DNA from: Firm-04 sp045600205 | Lineage (GTDB): Bacteria > Bacillota > Clostridia > Oscillospirales > Ruminococcaceae | DNA length: 64,000 bases | Reading direction: 5' to 3' | Assembly (NCBI GenBank): GCA_045600205.1 | Contig: JAZRXM010000014.1 | Coordinates: forward strand, 1 to 64,000 | Shown: one piece after another, positions 8,206 through 17,019 of the stretch | Layout: every line of letters begins with the position of its first letter | How positions within the stretch are numbered: the first letter of the stretch is position 1 | Program-made: the position numbers and the translations under genes | Notes under the pieces: generated by a model | Database searches by the model: none | What the model saw: only the letters and a program-made list of their open reading frames with translations | What the model was told of the DNA's origin: nothing

Positions 8206-9684
8206 ATGAGTAATGCTGTCAACAGCAAAAACAAGAAATTTACAGCACTTGCATGGACTTTAGCCATTCTGGTGCTTGCAGTGGCGATCCCGCTCAACCT
8301 GATTTTTGAACGCCTGAATATCACGGCGGATATGACCCCGAACAGCCTTTATACCCTCACACCGACCACCACCAAAATGCTCGATCAGTACGACCAGCAG
8401 GGCATTGTTGTGGATGTGTACTTCCTCGGCAAGCTGGAAGAAATGGAAAATGATCCCGAAATGCTCGCCATGTACCGCACCCTGATCGAATATGACAAAT
8501 TCAACTGCTTCCACCTGATCGACATTGACCCCGATACGGAGCCGCAGCTTGTCAAGAACCTCGACCCGACGGGCGAATACAAGCTCACCGACTACGACTT
8601 CCTGTTCAAGCGCGATCAGTTCGTCAAGCGTATTCCCGCCTCTTTGATGTACACCTACGGCACGGCAGAAAACGCAAAGGGTGAAACAATCGTTACCAAC
8701 GCAGAATTCCGCGCTGAAAATTACTTCACCGGCGCAATGTATTCCGTCGTTACAGGCGAAGAACCCGTTGTCTACTTCCTGGAAGGTCACGGCGAACACG
8801 GACTGGATGAGATGACTACGCTGAAAGCAAACCTCGCAAACTATAACTATCGTGCCAAGTCCCTCAACCTGATGAACGCCGAATCCGTACCTGAGGACGC
8901 CTGCATGATCGTCTGCGCAGGTCCGACCCGCGATATCAGTGAGGAGGAATTCCAGAAGCTCAATGACTATCTGGACAAAGGCGGCAACCTTTCCCTGCTG
9001 ATGACCCCTAATCCCGCAAAACTCAGCTATTCCTACCTGGAAACCATCATGTACCGCTTCTGCATCGGCATGGATTACAACACCATCTACGAAACCGATG
9101 CCGCACGCCATGTTTCGGGCAACAACCAAATCTACATGGTAGATCTGGTGCCTGCCGTCGAAGAAGCCGAAATCGACCTGACTGCTGATCTGCTCGCGAA
9201 CAAAGCCATTATCCCCTATATGCCGTCAGCACGCAGCTTCTATCAGCAGTACAACGAGAATTATACCACCTGCCAGGTCGGCGACCTGCTCCGTACCGCA
9301 ACCACCGCTATGGCTGATCCCTGCGGCGGTACTCTGGAAGACCCCGAATCCGTCACAGGCAAACAGCAATCCCTTGCCATGTATTCGCAGGATTCCCTCC
9401 GCAACAACGCAAAACTTGCCGTTTTCGGTTCCGCAGAATTCCTGCTGGATACTTCCATGACCACCAACTACTACATCCAGCCCACATATCTCTACGTCAG
9501 CACCATCACATGGATGTATAACAGCGACGTTGACATGAACATCGACAATAAATCCAAAACCTACGACGAATTGCCGATCAACAGTTCCGGCACCGCAAAA
9601 ACATATATGGCACTTTTCCTTGCCGCTCCGATCGTCATTGCTCTGATTGGCGTGGTCGTCTGGCTGAGGAGGAAAGACGCATGA
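8206..9684 (+). CDS. GldG-family ABC exporter accessory protein
   Basis: A 492-residue protein of the GldG/ABC_transp_aux family: an N-terminal membrane helix (about 12-32), a large extracytoplasmic domain, and a C-terminal membrane helix (about 466-485) ending in WLRRKDA. The segment beginning LNITADMTPNSLYTLTPTT is the conserved start of the family, and EEPVVYFLEGHGEHGLDEM is the conserved core. The domain resembles a flavodoxin-like or IFT52-like fold; no catalytic role is known. Ribosome site is GGAGG before ATG 8206. The last four bases (ATGA) overlap the next gene, showing tight coupling of the complex. Confidence 0.82.
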   Translation: MSNAVNSKNKKFTALAWTLAILVLAVAIPLNLIFERLNITADMTPNSLYTLTPTTTKMLDQYDQQGIVVDVYFLGKLEEMENDPEMLAMYRTLIEYDKFNCFHLIDIDPDTEPQLVKNLDPTGEYKLTDYDFLFKRDQFVKRIPASLMYTYGTAENAKGETIVTNAEFRAENYFTGAMYSVVTGEEPVVYFLEGHGEHGLDEMTTLKANLANYNYRAKSLNLMNAESVPEDACMIVCAGPTRDISEEEFQKLNDYLDKGGNLSLLMTPNPAKLSYSYLETIMYRFCIGMDYNTIYETDAARHVSGNNQIYMVDLVPAVEEAEIDLTADLLANKAIIPYMPSARSFYQQYNENYTTCQVGDLLRTATTAMADPCGGTLEDPESVTGKQQSLAMYSQDSLRNNAKLAVFGSAEFLLDTSMTTNYYIQPTYLYVSTITWMYNSDVDMNIDNKSKTYDELPINSSGTAKTYMALFLAAPIVIALIGVVVWLRRKDA

Positions 9685-11090
9685 AGCAGTTCAAATGGAT
9701 TATCATTCTTGCTGTCACTGCGGTTCTTCTGGTCGGCGGGTTCATCGCCGTAGACCTCATTATGAAAGACAAAGAGGAAAAGGAAAAAATCGGCGGCCCC
9801 AAAACCCTGTTCTCCTTTGACGGCAATACAACCACACGCATCACCATTGATAACGAGGACGGCTTCTTCCGCTTCGACTGGGACGAAACCGATGCCACAT
9901 GGAAACTTGTTTCCGATGAGCCGTTTGCAATCAACATCTACGCCATTTCTACGGTCTGCAACTACTTCTGTATGCTGAATACCGAGAAAACCGTCGCGTT
10001 CGACTGCAAAGACACCTCTGCTTTCGGATTCGACCACCCCGTGACCCTGAAAGTCTATACCACGCAGACCGGAGAGGACCATCCCTATATCCTCTATGTC
10101 GGTGACAGCACCCCGACCTACGACGCTTACTACGCAATGGTGGAAGGCTCCAATGACGTCTACACGATTGATTACAATTCAGGTTCCGTTTTCTGTCTGG
10201 CAAAGGATACCCTGAAAAACATCTATATGTTTGACACCTTCAGCACACAGGTCACTTATCTCAAGCTGGAGCGCGACAATCAGACCGTCATGGAATTACA
10301 GCGCGATGAAGAATCTCTCTGGCAAATGCATCAGCCGCGCAGCTTCCCTGTAAATTCTCCAGAAATCAGCACAATGATCGACACCCTTGTCCGTGCGGAA
10401 TACGCTAGCTTTGTTGAGGAAAATCCCAAAGACTTCGCAAAATACGGACTCGATCAGCCAAAGCAGAAGCTCTGGCTCAAGGGCTATTTCCGCAATTCCG
10501 AAATGAGTGAGGAATTCTGGTTCGGCAATCCCATTTCCGATAACGCCGACGAAACCAAACTCTACGGCTACGCAGTCGGCGCAAAACAGGTATTCACCAT
10601 CTACCGCGCTGATGTGTTCTACATTTTCAAGGACGCAAAAGATTACATTCTCCCGTATGTGGTATCCTACAACATCTCTGATGTTGACAAGATCACCATT
10701 GATCTTGGCGACCTTTACGACCTTCACAGCACGCTGGATGTCAATTATGCGGAAGGCAAGGCAACCTATCAGCTGGACGACAAAGCACCCAGTACCGACA
10801 GCGAAGACCTGCAAATGCTCTACAACAATTTCTATCGTTCAGTCATGGGCGTGCAGTTCTACGAATTGGAACTGGATGCTGCTCCCCCTGAAACCGACCC
10901 CGTCGCTTCGTTCACTTTCGATATGACCGATGGCACACAGCACGTTTTAAACTACATCTCGAAAGAGGAAAATGTGTTCTACGCGGTGCTGGACGGCAAC
11001 TATACCGGCATGACGGTCCGTTTGAACCAGTTTACCGGTGGTACAGGTATCCGTATGGTCTACGAAACGCTTGCAGCAAGCCTGAAATAA
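9681..11090 (+). CDS. DUF4340 membrane-anchored protein of the GldA/F/G operon
   Basis: A 469-residue protein with an N-terminal membrane anchor (about 5-28) and an outside domain built of repeated beta-rich DUF4340 units (segments such as LVSDEPFAINIYAISTVCNYF and LWQMHQPRSFPVNSPEISTM repeat the same pattern). DUF4340 proteins regularly close GldG-type ABC operons and are thought to act with the exporter at the cell surface. It overlaps the GldG-like gene by 4 bp and is followed by a strong terminator, so it is the last gene. No enzymatic motif is visible; function is inferred from context alone. Confidence 0.75.
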   Translation: MKQFKWIIILAVTAVLLVGGFIAVDLIMKDKEEKEKIGGPKTLFSFDGNTTTRITIDNEDGFFRFDWDETDATWKLVSDEPFAINIYAISTVCNYFCMLNTEKTVAFDCKDTSAFGFDHPVTLKVYTTQTGEDHPYILYVGDSTPTYDAYYAMVEGSNDVYTIDYNSGSVFCLAKDTLKNIYMFDTFSTQVTYLKLERDNQTVMELQRDEESLWQMHQPRSFPVNSPEISTMIDTLVRAEYASFVEENPKDFAKYGLDQPKQKLWLKGYFRNSEMSEEFWFGNPISDNADETKLYGYAVGAKQVFTIYRADVFYIFKDAKDYILPYVVSYNISDVDKITIDLGDLYDLHSTLDVNYAEGKATYQLDDKAPSTDSEDLQMLYNNFYRSVMGVQFYELELDAAPPETDPVASFTFDMTDGTQHVLNYISKEENVFYAVLDGNYTGMTVRLNQFTGGTGIRMVYETLAASLK

Positions 11091-11095
11091 CACAA

Positions 11096-11129
11096 AAAGA
11101 CTTCGTTCTCTTGCGGGAACGAAGTCTTT
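11096..11129 (+). terminator. Terminator of the ABC exporter operon
   Basis: A 13-bp perfect stem (AAAGACTTCGTTC with GAACGAAGTCTTT) and an 8-nt loop, starting 6 bp after the DUF4340 stop and followed by TATTTG. Confidence 0.92.
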
Positions 11130-11142
11130 ATTTGTAGATAAA

Positions 11143-11160
11143 GTTGTATCTGCGATGCAT
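11143..11160. repeat. 18-bp dispersed repeat, copy 1
   Basis: GTTGTATCTGCGATGCAT occurs here and again, identically, at 20965-20982. Both copies sit 11-14 bp downstream of an intrinsic terminator and between convergent genes. Confidence 0.7.
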
Positions 11161-11198
11161 TCATAATGGAGCAGAAATAAAAGGCTCCTATATGAAAA

Positions 11199-11285
11199 GC
11201 TTTACTCGATTTTTCTCGAAAAATCGCAGAGTCCAGAGGCGGGGCATTCCGTGGGGACGTCCTACCAAAGGATTCCCCCATACTA
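11199..11285 (-). repeat. Dispersed two-hairpin repeat, copy A
   Basis: On the minus strand this reads AGTATGGGGGAATCC(...)GCCCC(...)CTCTGCGATTTTTCGAG(...) and matches copy B at 49993-50102. A 25-bp block (11207-11231) containing the palindrome CGATTTTTCGAGAAAAATCG is identical in both. It looks like a small non-coding mobile or REP-type element. Confidence 0.65.
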
Positions 11286-11299
11286 TTTCGACAGACTAA

Positions 11300-11331
11300 A
11301 ATCCCCGCAATGCAAAAGCATCACGGGGATT
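11300..11331 (-). terminator. Terminator of gapA
   Basis: Stem AATCCCCG/CGGGGATT with an inner TGC/GCA pair, followed on the minus strand by TTTAG, 30 bp after the gapA stop. Confidence 0.8.
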
Positions 11332-11361
11332 TGTGATTCGTAAATCAATCAGGCGGACAAA

Positions 11362-12399
11362 TTAGCCCAGCTCTGCGAAATACTTGATGGTGCGAACCAT
11401 CTGGCTGGTGTAGGAGTTCTCGTTATCGTACCAAGAAACAACCTGAACCTGATACAGACCGTCGCCCATATCGGAAACCATGGTCTGGGTAGCATCGAAC
11501 AGAGAACCGAAACGCATACCGATAACGTCAGAAGAAACGATCTGATCCTCGTTGTAGCCGAAGGAATCGGAAGCAGCAGCCTTCATAGCAGCGTTGATGC
11601 CTTCCTTGGTAACATTTGCACCCTTGACAACAGCGGTCAGGATGGTGGTGGAACCGGTCGGAACAGGAACGCGCTGTGCAGAACCAATCAGCTTGCCGTT
11701 CAGCTCAGGGATAACCAGACCGATTGCCTTTGCAGCACCGGTGGAGTTCGGAACGATGTTTGCAGCGCCTGCACGAGCACGACGCAGGTCACCCTTACGG
11801 TGCGGACCATCCAGAATCATCTGGTCGCCGGTGTAAGCGTGAATGGTGCTCATGATACCGCTCTGGATGGGAGCGTAATCGTTCAGAGCCTTTGCCATCG
11901 GAGCGAGGCAGTTGGTGGTGCAGGATGCAGCAGAAATGATCTTGTCGTCCTTGGTCAGGGTCTTCTCGTTAACAGAGTAAACGATGGTGGGCAGATCGTT
12001 GCCAGCCGGGGCAGAGATAACGACCTTCTTTGCGCCTGCATCGATGTGAGCCTGGGACTTCTCCTTGGAGCAGTAGAAACCGGTGCACTCCAGAACAACG
12101 TCAACACCGATCTCACCCCAAGGCAGCTCAGCAGCATTTGCCTTTGCGTAGATCTTCAGGGTCTTGCCGTCAACTGTGATGGTGTTTGCTTCGTCATCAG
12201 CAGAAACGGTGTGCAGGTTCTCGCCGATGATACCGCAATAACCTTTCTGTGCAGTATCATACTTGAGCAGGTGTGCGAGCATGGAAGGCTTGGTCAGGTC
12301 GTTGATTGCAACAACCTCATAGCCCTCTGCGCCAAACATCTGACGGAAAGCAAGACGGCCGATACGGCCAAAACCATTGATAGCTACTTTAACGGACAT
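11362..12399 (-). CDS. gapA: Glyceraldehyde-3-phosphate dehydrogenase (NAD-dependent)
   Basis: Glycolytic enzyme converting glyceraldehyde 3-phosphate, phosphate and NAD to 1,3-bisphosphoglycerate. The 345-residue protein starts MSVKVAINGFGRIGRLAFRQ (Rossmann motif GFGRIGR), has the active-site SAASCTTNCLAPMAK with catalytic Cys near 160, and ends with the conserved WYDNENSYTSQMVRT. An Asp (INDLTKP) follows the second beta strand, which favours NAD over NADP. It is monocistronic, with AGGAGG before the ATG, a promoter at 12432-12460 and a terminator at 11300-11331. Confidence 0.97.
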   Translation of the reverse strand: MSVKVAINGFGRIGRLAFRQMFGAEGYEVVAINDLTKPSMLAHLLKYDTAQKGYCGIIGENLHTVSADDEANTITVDGKTLKIYAKANAAELPWGEIGVDVVLECTGFYCSKEKSQAHIDAGAKKVVISAPAGNDLPTIVYSVNEKTLTKDDKIISAASCTTNCLAPMAKALNDYAPIQSGIMSTIHAYTGDQMILDGPHRKGDLRRARAGAANIVPNSTGAAKAIGLVIPELNGKLIGSAQRVPVPTGSTTILTAVVKGANVTKEGINAAMKAAASDSFGYNEDQIVSSDVIGMRFGSLFDATQTMVSDMGDGLYQVQVVSWYDNENSYTSQMVRTIKYFAELG

Positions 12400-12431
12400 T
12401 GGAATTACCTCCTAGAAATATTGATGCTTTT

Positions 12432-12460
12432 ATTTTACACCATTTCCCAGAAAATTGCAA
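12432..12460 (-). promoter_or_regulatory. Promoter of gapA
   Basis: Minus strand TTGCAA, 17-bp spacer, TAAAAT, about 33 bp before the gapA start. Confidence 0.75.
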
Positions 12461-12569
12461 GTCACTTTGACAAAAAAATAACCAGCAGACTGAAATTGCT
12501 ATACTTCATGCAAATCTTACAAGAAGCAGAGCGCCTTTTTGTGAATTCTTCCGAATATTTGGAAAACGG

Positions 12570-12598
12570 TCGAAAAATACACAAATTCGTTGTATAAT
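12570..12598 (+). promoter_or_regulatory. Promoter of the sensor-kinase-like gene
   Basis: TATAAT at 12593-12598 with a weaker TCGAAA at 12570-12575 (17-bp spacer), 30 bp before the start codon. Confidence 0.6.
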
Positions 12599-12627
12599 AA
12601 TCAAGTATCTTTTTATAGGAGGCGAAC

Positions 12628-13722
12628 ATGGAAACCTACAACCTGCCAAACGATTTTCTCTCCGCAATGACTTTACTCTATGGGCAATCCAAGGAGCCGA
12701 TCCTCATTTGCAACCGACAGATGGATCTCCTCTGGCAGTCTGCGGAACACGCAAAAAAACTTCATCTGCCCTTACTGATGCAGCTGCAATCCTCCGCTGA
12801 CGGACAGCTTTTGCTGCCCGACAACTGCATGGTTCCCGTATCGGCAGGCACCGCCATGTACCGCTGCCATATCTCCGAAATCTGCGCGGGTGACGGCGAT
12901 CCGCTGCTGCTTTGCCGCTTTTACGAGCAGTCCGCAAGCCGCGAACCGAATCTCGAAGAATACCGTGCCATCCTGTCCGCACACAATGCGGAATTACGCT
13001 CCGCGGCATCTGAACTGGTTTCTGTCTGCGAACTGATCCATCGCAGTGAACCTGCCTGTCAGACCGTTGCCATGAATGCAGTACAGCAGCTCACCAATAC
13101 CTGCTACCATCTGCTGAATCAATCTGCCCGCTGCAAAGAACTGCTTTGGTACGACAATTCATCCGCTGAGCAGCTTGCTGCACTCCCGGTTGTGGATTTG
13201 CGCCCTGTTCTGGAACGCACACTCTCGCAAATCAAACAACTGACCGCCGATTTCATGGTCGCACAGCCCGCTGACCCCTTTGAGCCGATCCCTGCACAAA
13301 TTGACCCTGAACGGTTCGAAGCGGCTTTGTTGCTGCTTTTTACACAGCTTCAGGCAGGTGACCAAGCCCACACAGTCTTTTCCTGCGATACTGTCCGTAC
13401 AGGCAACGAACTTGTATTGACAATTTCTCTTTCAAGCCTCGGTGATGCCTGCTGTGACCGTCTGCACAAACCGCTGTGCCGTGAGGACGCTGCCGCTGCT
13501 TCCTCCGCTTCCTGCCTGCTGAACCGCTTCAGCAATGCTTTCCATGTGCAGATCACGTATTCAAACACTGAGGACTCTGTTTCCGCGTCATTCCATATTC
13601 CGCTCTGCACAAGTGGTCTGATGCCGCTGCACTTTGCAGCCGAAACGTCTTCAAACGACGGGCGTTTCTCCCGTGCCCACCAATTTTTATCGGAAATACT
13701 CGATTTCCAGCCGCTATGGTAA
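12628..13722 (+). CDS. Degenerate sensor-histidine-kinase-like protein, function unknown
   Basis: A 364-residue soluble protein with no membrane helix or signal peptide. The first 100 residues look like a PAS-type sensor (KEPILICNRQMDLLWQSAEHA), followed by a helical segment (115-190) where a DHp domain would lie. The last 150 residues have the spacing of a HATPase domain (a helix FEAALLLLFTQLQ, then a final strand pair SNTEDSVSASFHIPL). I see no phosphoacceptor His motif, no N-box Asn and no clear G-box, so it is probably not an active kinase. No response regulator is adjacent. AGGAGG precedes ATG 12628. It is cysteine-rich (about 15 Cys). Confidence 0.55.
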   Translation: METYNLPNDFLSAMTLLYGQSKEPILICNRQMDLLWQSAEHAKKLHLPLLMQLQSSADGQLLLPDNCMVPVSAGTAMYRCHISEICAGDGDPLLLCRFYEQSASREPNLEEYRAILSAHNAELRSAASELVSVCELIHRSEPACQTVAMNAVQQLTNTCYHLLNQSARCKELLWYDNSSAEQLAALPVVDLRPVLERTLSQIKQLTADFMVAQPADPFEPIPAQIDPERFEAALLLLFTQLQAGDQAHTVFSCDTVRTGNELVLTISLSSLGDACCDRLHKPLCREDAAAASSASCLLNRFSNAFHVQITYSNTEDSVSASFHIPLCTSGLMPLHFAAETSSNDGRFSRAHQFLSEILDFQPLW

Positions 13723-13816
13723 TTTGTTTTCCCTTTCATTTCACGATGCGACAAAGGTCACGAAAAAGCATATCCTTTTTTGGTCACTTTGCTATTAACA
13801 ATTTGTTCATTTTCTA

Positions 13817-13845
13817 TTGACATTTTCATAAAGATATGCTATACT
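13817..13845 (+). promoter_or_regulatory. Promoter of the pilin-like gene
   Basis: TTGACA, 17-bp spacer, TATACT, 75 bp before the start codon at 13920. Near-consensus. Confidence 0.85.
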
Positions 13846-13919
13846 GATAGTGGACTTTTAGCAGGACGTTTGTCCTGAATTGAATGAAAAATTTAAACTT
13901 TTGAAAGGGGTCTTCCATC

Positions 13920-14678
13920 ATGACGAATCCGAATCCCCAGAAAGTTTCCATGAAGAAAGTCCTGCGCGGCTTTACGCTCATGGAAATGGTCATTGTACTG
14001 GGACTGATATTGATTGTTCTGGCAATTGCAACACCTGCTGTCACCAATTACCTCACCCGCAGCCGTCTGAACACCATGAATGCCGATGCGAGAGTCATTT
14101 TCACTTCCGCGCAAAGTATTTGTCAGGAGTTTGAATTTCTCGACCGCAACAGCATCAGCAGTGAATTCTACGGCGGTTCCGGTTCGGATGCAAATGGCAA
14201 TCCGCTCCAGTCTATCAAAAAAGGAACCGTCTTTATCCGTTATAACAACAACGACTTCAATATCAGCACAAACACTTTGATTGCAGAAACCGCCAATCAC
14301 ACCGTGATCTCGGCGAAAGCGGCGGGAGCCTCCTCTGAGCGCAAGGGCGCATACGATATTCTCGGCGGTCGTCTGCAAGTCTCAGGTGTAGCTGCCGATT
14401 CGGTAAAGGAAGGTCAATGGACCTCGAACCCCGATGCAAGCAACAGTTCCTTCCTCGGTCGTATGAACCGTCTGTTCCCTGATATGGGCGAGGTTTGTTT
14501 CGCTCTTTGCATCGAAGACTACACCGTCAAATGCGTTGTCTGTGCATCTACCATGGATTCGGTTTATGTTGGTGCATATCCGAATAAAGCAACCGAGAAA
14601 GCTTCCTCCGGTGCTTCCGGTGAGTATATGCCGATTGCACACTATAGCAGCTATGCTCTGCTGGCAAGCGCATTCTGA
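13920..14678 (+). CDS. Orphan type IV pilin-like (prepilin N-terminal domain) protein
   Basis: The protein has a class III signal: a short basic leader (1-17, ending KKVLRG), cleavage before F18, the motif GFTLMEM with the conserved Glu at mature position 5, and one hydrophobic helix to about residue 45. The remaining 200 residues form a unique globular region with two Gly/Ser-rich loops (GGSGSDANG and SSGASGEY). Such pseudopilins assemble into pili or type II-like transformation pseudopili and need a PilD peptidase, none of which is encoded nearby. It has its own promoter and terminator, so it is monocistronic. A C-terminal Cys pair (CFALCIED, VKCVVCAS) may form disulfides. Confidence 0.72.
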   Translation: MTNPNPQKVSMKKVLRGFTLMEMVIVLGLILIVLAIATPAVTNYLTRSRLNTMNADARVIFTSAQSICQEFEFLDRNSISSEFYGGSGSDANGNPLQSIKKGTVFIRYNNNDFNISTNTLIAETANHTVISAKAAGASSERKGAYDILGGRLQVSGVAADSVKEGQWTSNPDASNSSFLGRMNRLFPDMGEVCFALCIEDYTVKCVVCASTMDSVYVGAYPNKATEKASSGASGEYMPIAHYSSYALLASAF

Positions 14679-14700
14679 TACTGATTCCGATGATTCCAAA

Positions 14701-14726
14701 AGGCCCCGACACAACGGGGTCTTTTG
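14701..14726 (+). terminator. Terminator of the pilin-like gene
   Basis: Stem AGGCCCCG/CGGGGTCT (one G-U pair) with a 6-nt loop, followed by TTTGTTTT; it ends just before the 1-phosphofructokinase gene. Confidence 0.8.
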
Positions 14727-14753
14727 TTTTATCTGTTTGAAAGAAGGATTCCC

Positions 14754-15677
14754 ATGATTGCAACAGTCACACTCAATCCCGCTGTGGATTATACCGTAAA
14801 ATTGTCGCAGCCGCTGCGAAAAGCAGAGGTCAACCGCACCGCCGCTGAACGCATCGGTATCGGCGGAAAAGGCATCAATGTATCCTATATCTTGCAGCAA
14901 ATGCACGTTTCCTCCACGGTCTACGGCTTTGTGGCGGGCGCAACAGGTACCATGATTTCTGACGCCGCTGCCGCGCTTTCTTTACACGCAAACTGGATTT
15001 CTCTCGATGGGCAATGCAGCCGTATCAACCTGAAAATTGAGGAAACAGGCATTGTGACCGAATTGAACGGCAAAGGCATCACCTTGGATAAACAAGCTTT
15101 GGAGATGCTCATTGCCATGCTGCAAAAATTCGGTGCAGACGATACCGTGGTGCTGGCAGGCAGTATCCCATCTGGCGCAGATCCCTCGCTCTACGCTGAT
15201 ATCATGCGTGCGCTGCCACAAAATGTCCGCTTTGCCGTAGATACCGAAGGCGATGCTTTACAGGCGGTTTTGCCGCTGCACCCGTTTGTCATCAAGCCAA
15301 ACCTCCCTGAACTGTCGGGATTATTCGGCGTGAACCTGCTTACAGTTCAGGATGCCCTCCCCTACGGAAAGAAATTGCAGGAAATGGGCGCACAGAACGT
15401 CCTGGTTTCCCTTGGCGGCGATGGCGCACTCCTGTTTGCGGATGACGGCAGCATCCTCCGCATGGATGCCCCGCACGGCACGGTCATCAACACGGTCGGC
15501 GCGGGCGATTCCATGCTCGGCGGGTTCCTTGCCGCCTGTGAGTTTGGTCTTTCCCGCGCAGATGCACTCCGATACGGCATTGCAGCCGGCTCTGCGACGG
15601 CGTTTTCCCCTTGGCTCGCAGGTCAGGCGGACATTGATGCACTCCTCCGGACACTCCCTGTCCCCACCCCGCTCTGA
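14754..15677 (+). CDS. fruK: 1-phosphofructokinase (PfkB family)
   Basis: PfkB-family sugar-phosphate kinase; best match by pattern is fructose-1-phosphate kinase, although tagatose-6-phosphate kinase is a close relative. The protein starts MIATVTLNPAVDYTVKL, has the glycine-rich GIGGKGINVSYIL substrate loop at about 39-51, and ends with the ATP-binding/catalytic motif NTVGAGDSMLGGFLAA with the base Asp near 251. Length about 308, normal. I start at ATG 14754, behind GAAGGA; an upstream in-frame ATG at 14724 lies inside the preceding terminator. No PTS fructose transporter or fru regulator is adjacent, so the usual fru operon is broken up here. Confidence 0.85.
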   Translation: MIATVTLNPAVDYTVKLSQPLRKAEVNRTAAERIGIGGKGINVSYILQQMHVSSTVYGFVAGATGTMISDAAAALSLHANWISLDGQCSRINLKIEETGIVTELNGKGITLDKQALEMLIAMLQKFGADDTVVLAGSIPSGADPSLYADIMRALPQNVRFAVDTEGDALQAVLPLHPFVIKPNLPELSGLFGVNLLTVQDALPYGKKLQEMGAQNVLVSLGGDGALLFADDGSILRMDAPHGTVINTVGAGDSMLGGFLAACEFGLSRADALRYGIAAGSATAFSPWLAGQADIDALLRTLPVPTPL

Positions 15678-15715
15678 CGCATTCCAAATTTTTTTCAAAA
15701 AAATCGAAAAAGGAC

Positions 15716-15744
15716 TTGACAAGTTCTTAACTTTGTGATATTAT
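15716..15744 (+). promoter_or_regulatory. Promoter of pncB
   Basis: TTGACA, 17-bp spacer, TATTAT, about 50 bp before the pncB start. Confidence 0.85.
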
Positions 15745-15795
15745 CATATTAGCAATAACAAAGATTTCCCAAATCAACAAAGGAGGATTCCCCAT

Positions 15796-16995
15796 ATGAT
15801 GAAATTACAGCCGATTGTCGTATCCCTGCTGGACACTGACCTCTACAAGTTCAACATGAATCAGGTCATTTTCCACAAGCACACCGATCTCTGCGGTGAG
15901 TATTACTTCAAATGCCGCACCAAAAATGTCGTGTTTACAGAGGAAATGGTAGAGGAAATCAACGCTCAGATCGACCATCTCTGCACCCTGCAATTCACGG
16001 AAAACGAGCTGAACTTCCTGCGTTCCATCCGCTTCATCAAGAATGACTACGTGGAATTTCTTCGACTCTGGCACCCGATCCGCACCTACGTCAAGGCAGA
16101 ACGCACCGAAAACGGCGAACTGAATATCGTGGTGAGCGGACCGCTGTTTTCCGCTATGCAATTTGAAATTTACCTGCTGGAAATCGTCAACGAGGTCTAT
16201 TTCCGCATGACCTTTGATTACGATGCCCTGCTTCAATCCGCTAAAGAGCGTCTTGACGCGAAAATTGAAGCGTTCCAAAGCGGAAAGTACTCTTTCCGTT
16301 TTGCAGAATTCGGCTGCCGCAGACGCCTGTCGCGGGAATGGGAGGACGTTGTCGTCAGACGCCTTGCTCAGGAAACCAAAAACTGCGTCGGCACCTCGAA
16401 TGTCTACCTCGCGATGAAGTACAACCTCACACCCATCGGCACCTACGCACACGAATTCGTCCAGATGTATCAGGGCATTGATACCATTCCGCTTGCCTAC
16501 ACCAATCACTACGCAATGCAGGATTGGTACGACGAATATCAGGGCGATAACGGTACCGCGCTGACCGACACCGTTACGACTGACCTGTTTCTGCTGGATT
16601 TCAATCGCTCCATGGTCAACAACTACACAGGCGTGCGCCACGACAGCGGCGACCCCTACGAATGGGGCGAAAAAATCATTGCGCACTACAAAAAATACGG
16701 CGTTGACCCCAAAACCAAGCTGCTCCTGTTCAGCGACAGCCTCGATTTCGATAAGGCACAGGCTCTCTATGACTACTTCCGCGATAAAACACAGGTTTCG
16801 TTTGGAATCGGCACGTTCTGCTCGAATGATACCTGCGAGGAAGCACTGAACATCGTCATCAAGCTGCAATATGTCAACGGCAGACCCGTTGCAAAACTTT
16901 CGGACTGCATCGGCAAGGCAATGTGCCGCGATGAAGCATATCTCGATTATCTGAAAAAGAGCGTCGAATTCCGCATTGCGCGCGAGAAGAAATAA
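15796..16995 (+). CDS. pncB: Nicotinate phosphoribosyltransferase
   Basis: NAD salvage enzyme joining nicotinate to PRPP to give nicotinate mononucleotide. The 399-residue protein begins near VVSLLDTDLYKFNMNQVIFHKH, which includes the family's conserved YKFNM, and has the substrate-loop motif FAEFGCRRRLS near 172-182. The histidine-bearing GTYAHEFVQMYQG segment is near 215-227, and the PRPP-binding LLFSDSLDFDKA near 313-324. Two ATG codons are adjacent; the ribosome site AAAGGAGG fits the first. It stands alone with its own promoter and a terminator shared with the convergent neighbour. No other NAD gene is nearby. Confidence 0.92.
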   Translation: MMKLQPIVVSLLDTDLYKFNMNQVIFHKHTDLCGEYYFKCRTKNVVFTEEMVEEINAQIDHLCTLQFTENELNFLRSIRFIKNDYVEFLRLWHPIRTYVKAERTENGELNIVVSGPLFSAMQFEIYLLEIVNEVYFRMTFDYDALLQSAKERLDAKIEAFQSGKYSFRFAEFGCRRRLSREWEDVVVRRLAQETKNCVGTSNVYLAMKYNLTPIGTYAHEFVQMYQGIDTIPLAYTNHYAMQDWYDEYQGDNGTALTDTVTTDLFLLDFNRSMVNNYTGVRHDSGDPYEWGEKIIAHYKKYGVDPKTKLLLFSDSLDFDKAQALYDYFRDKTQVSFGIGTFCSNDTCEEALNIVIKLQYVNGRPVAKLSDCIGKAMCRDEAYLDYLKKSVEFRIAREKK

Positions 16996-17019
16996 GGTAT
17001 CTGCAAAATAAGTAACAGA

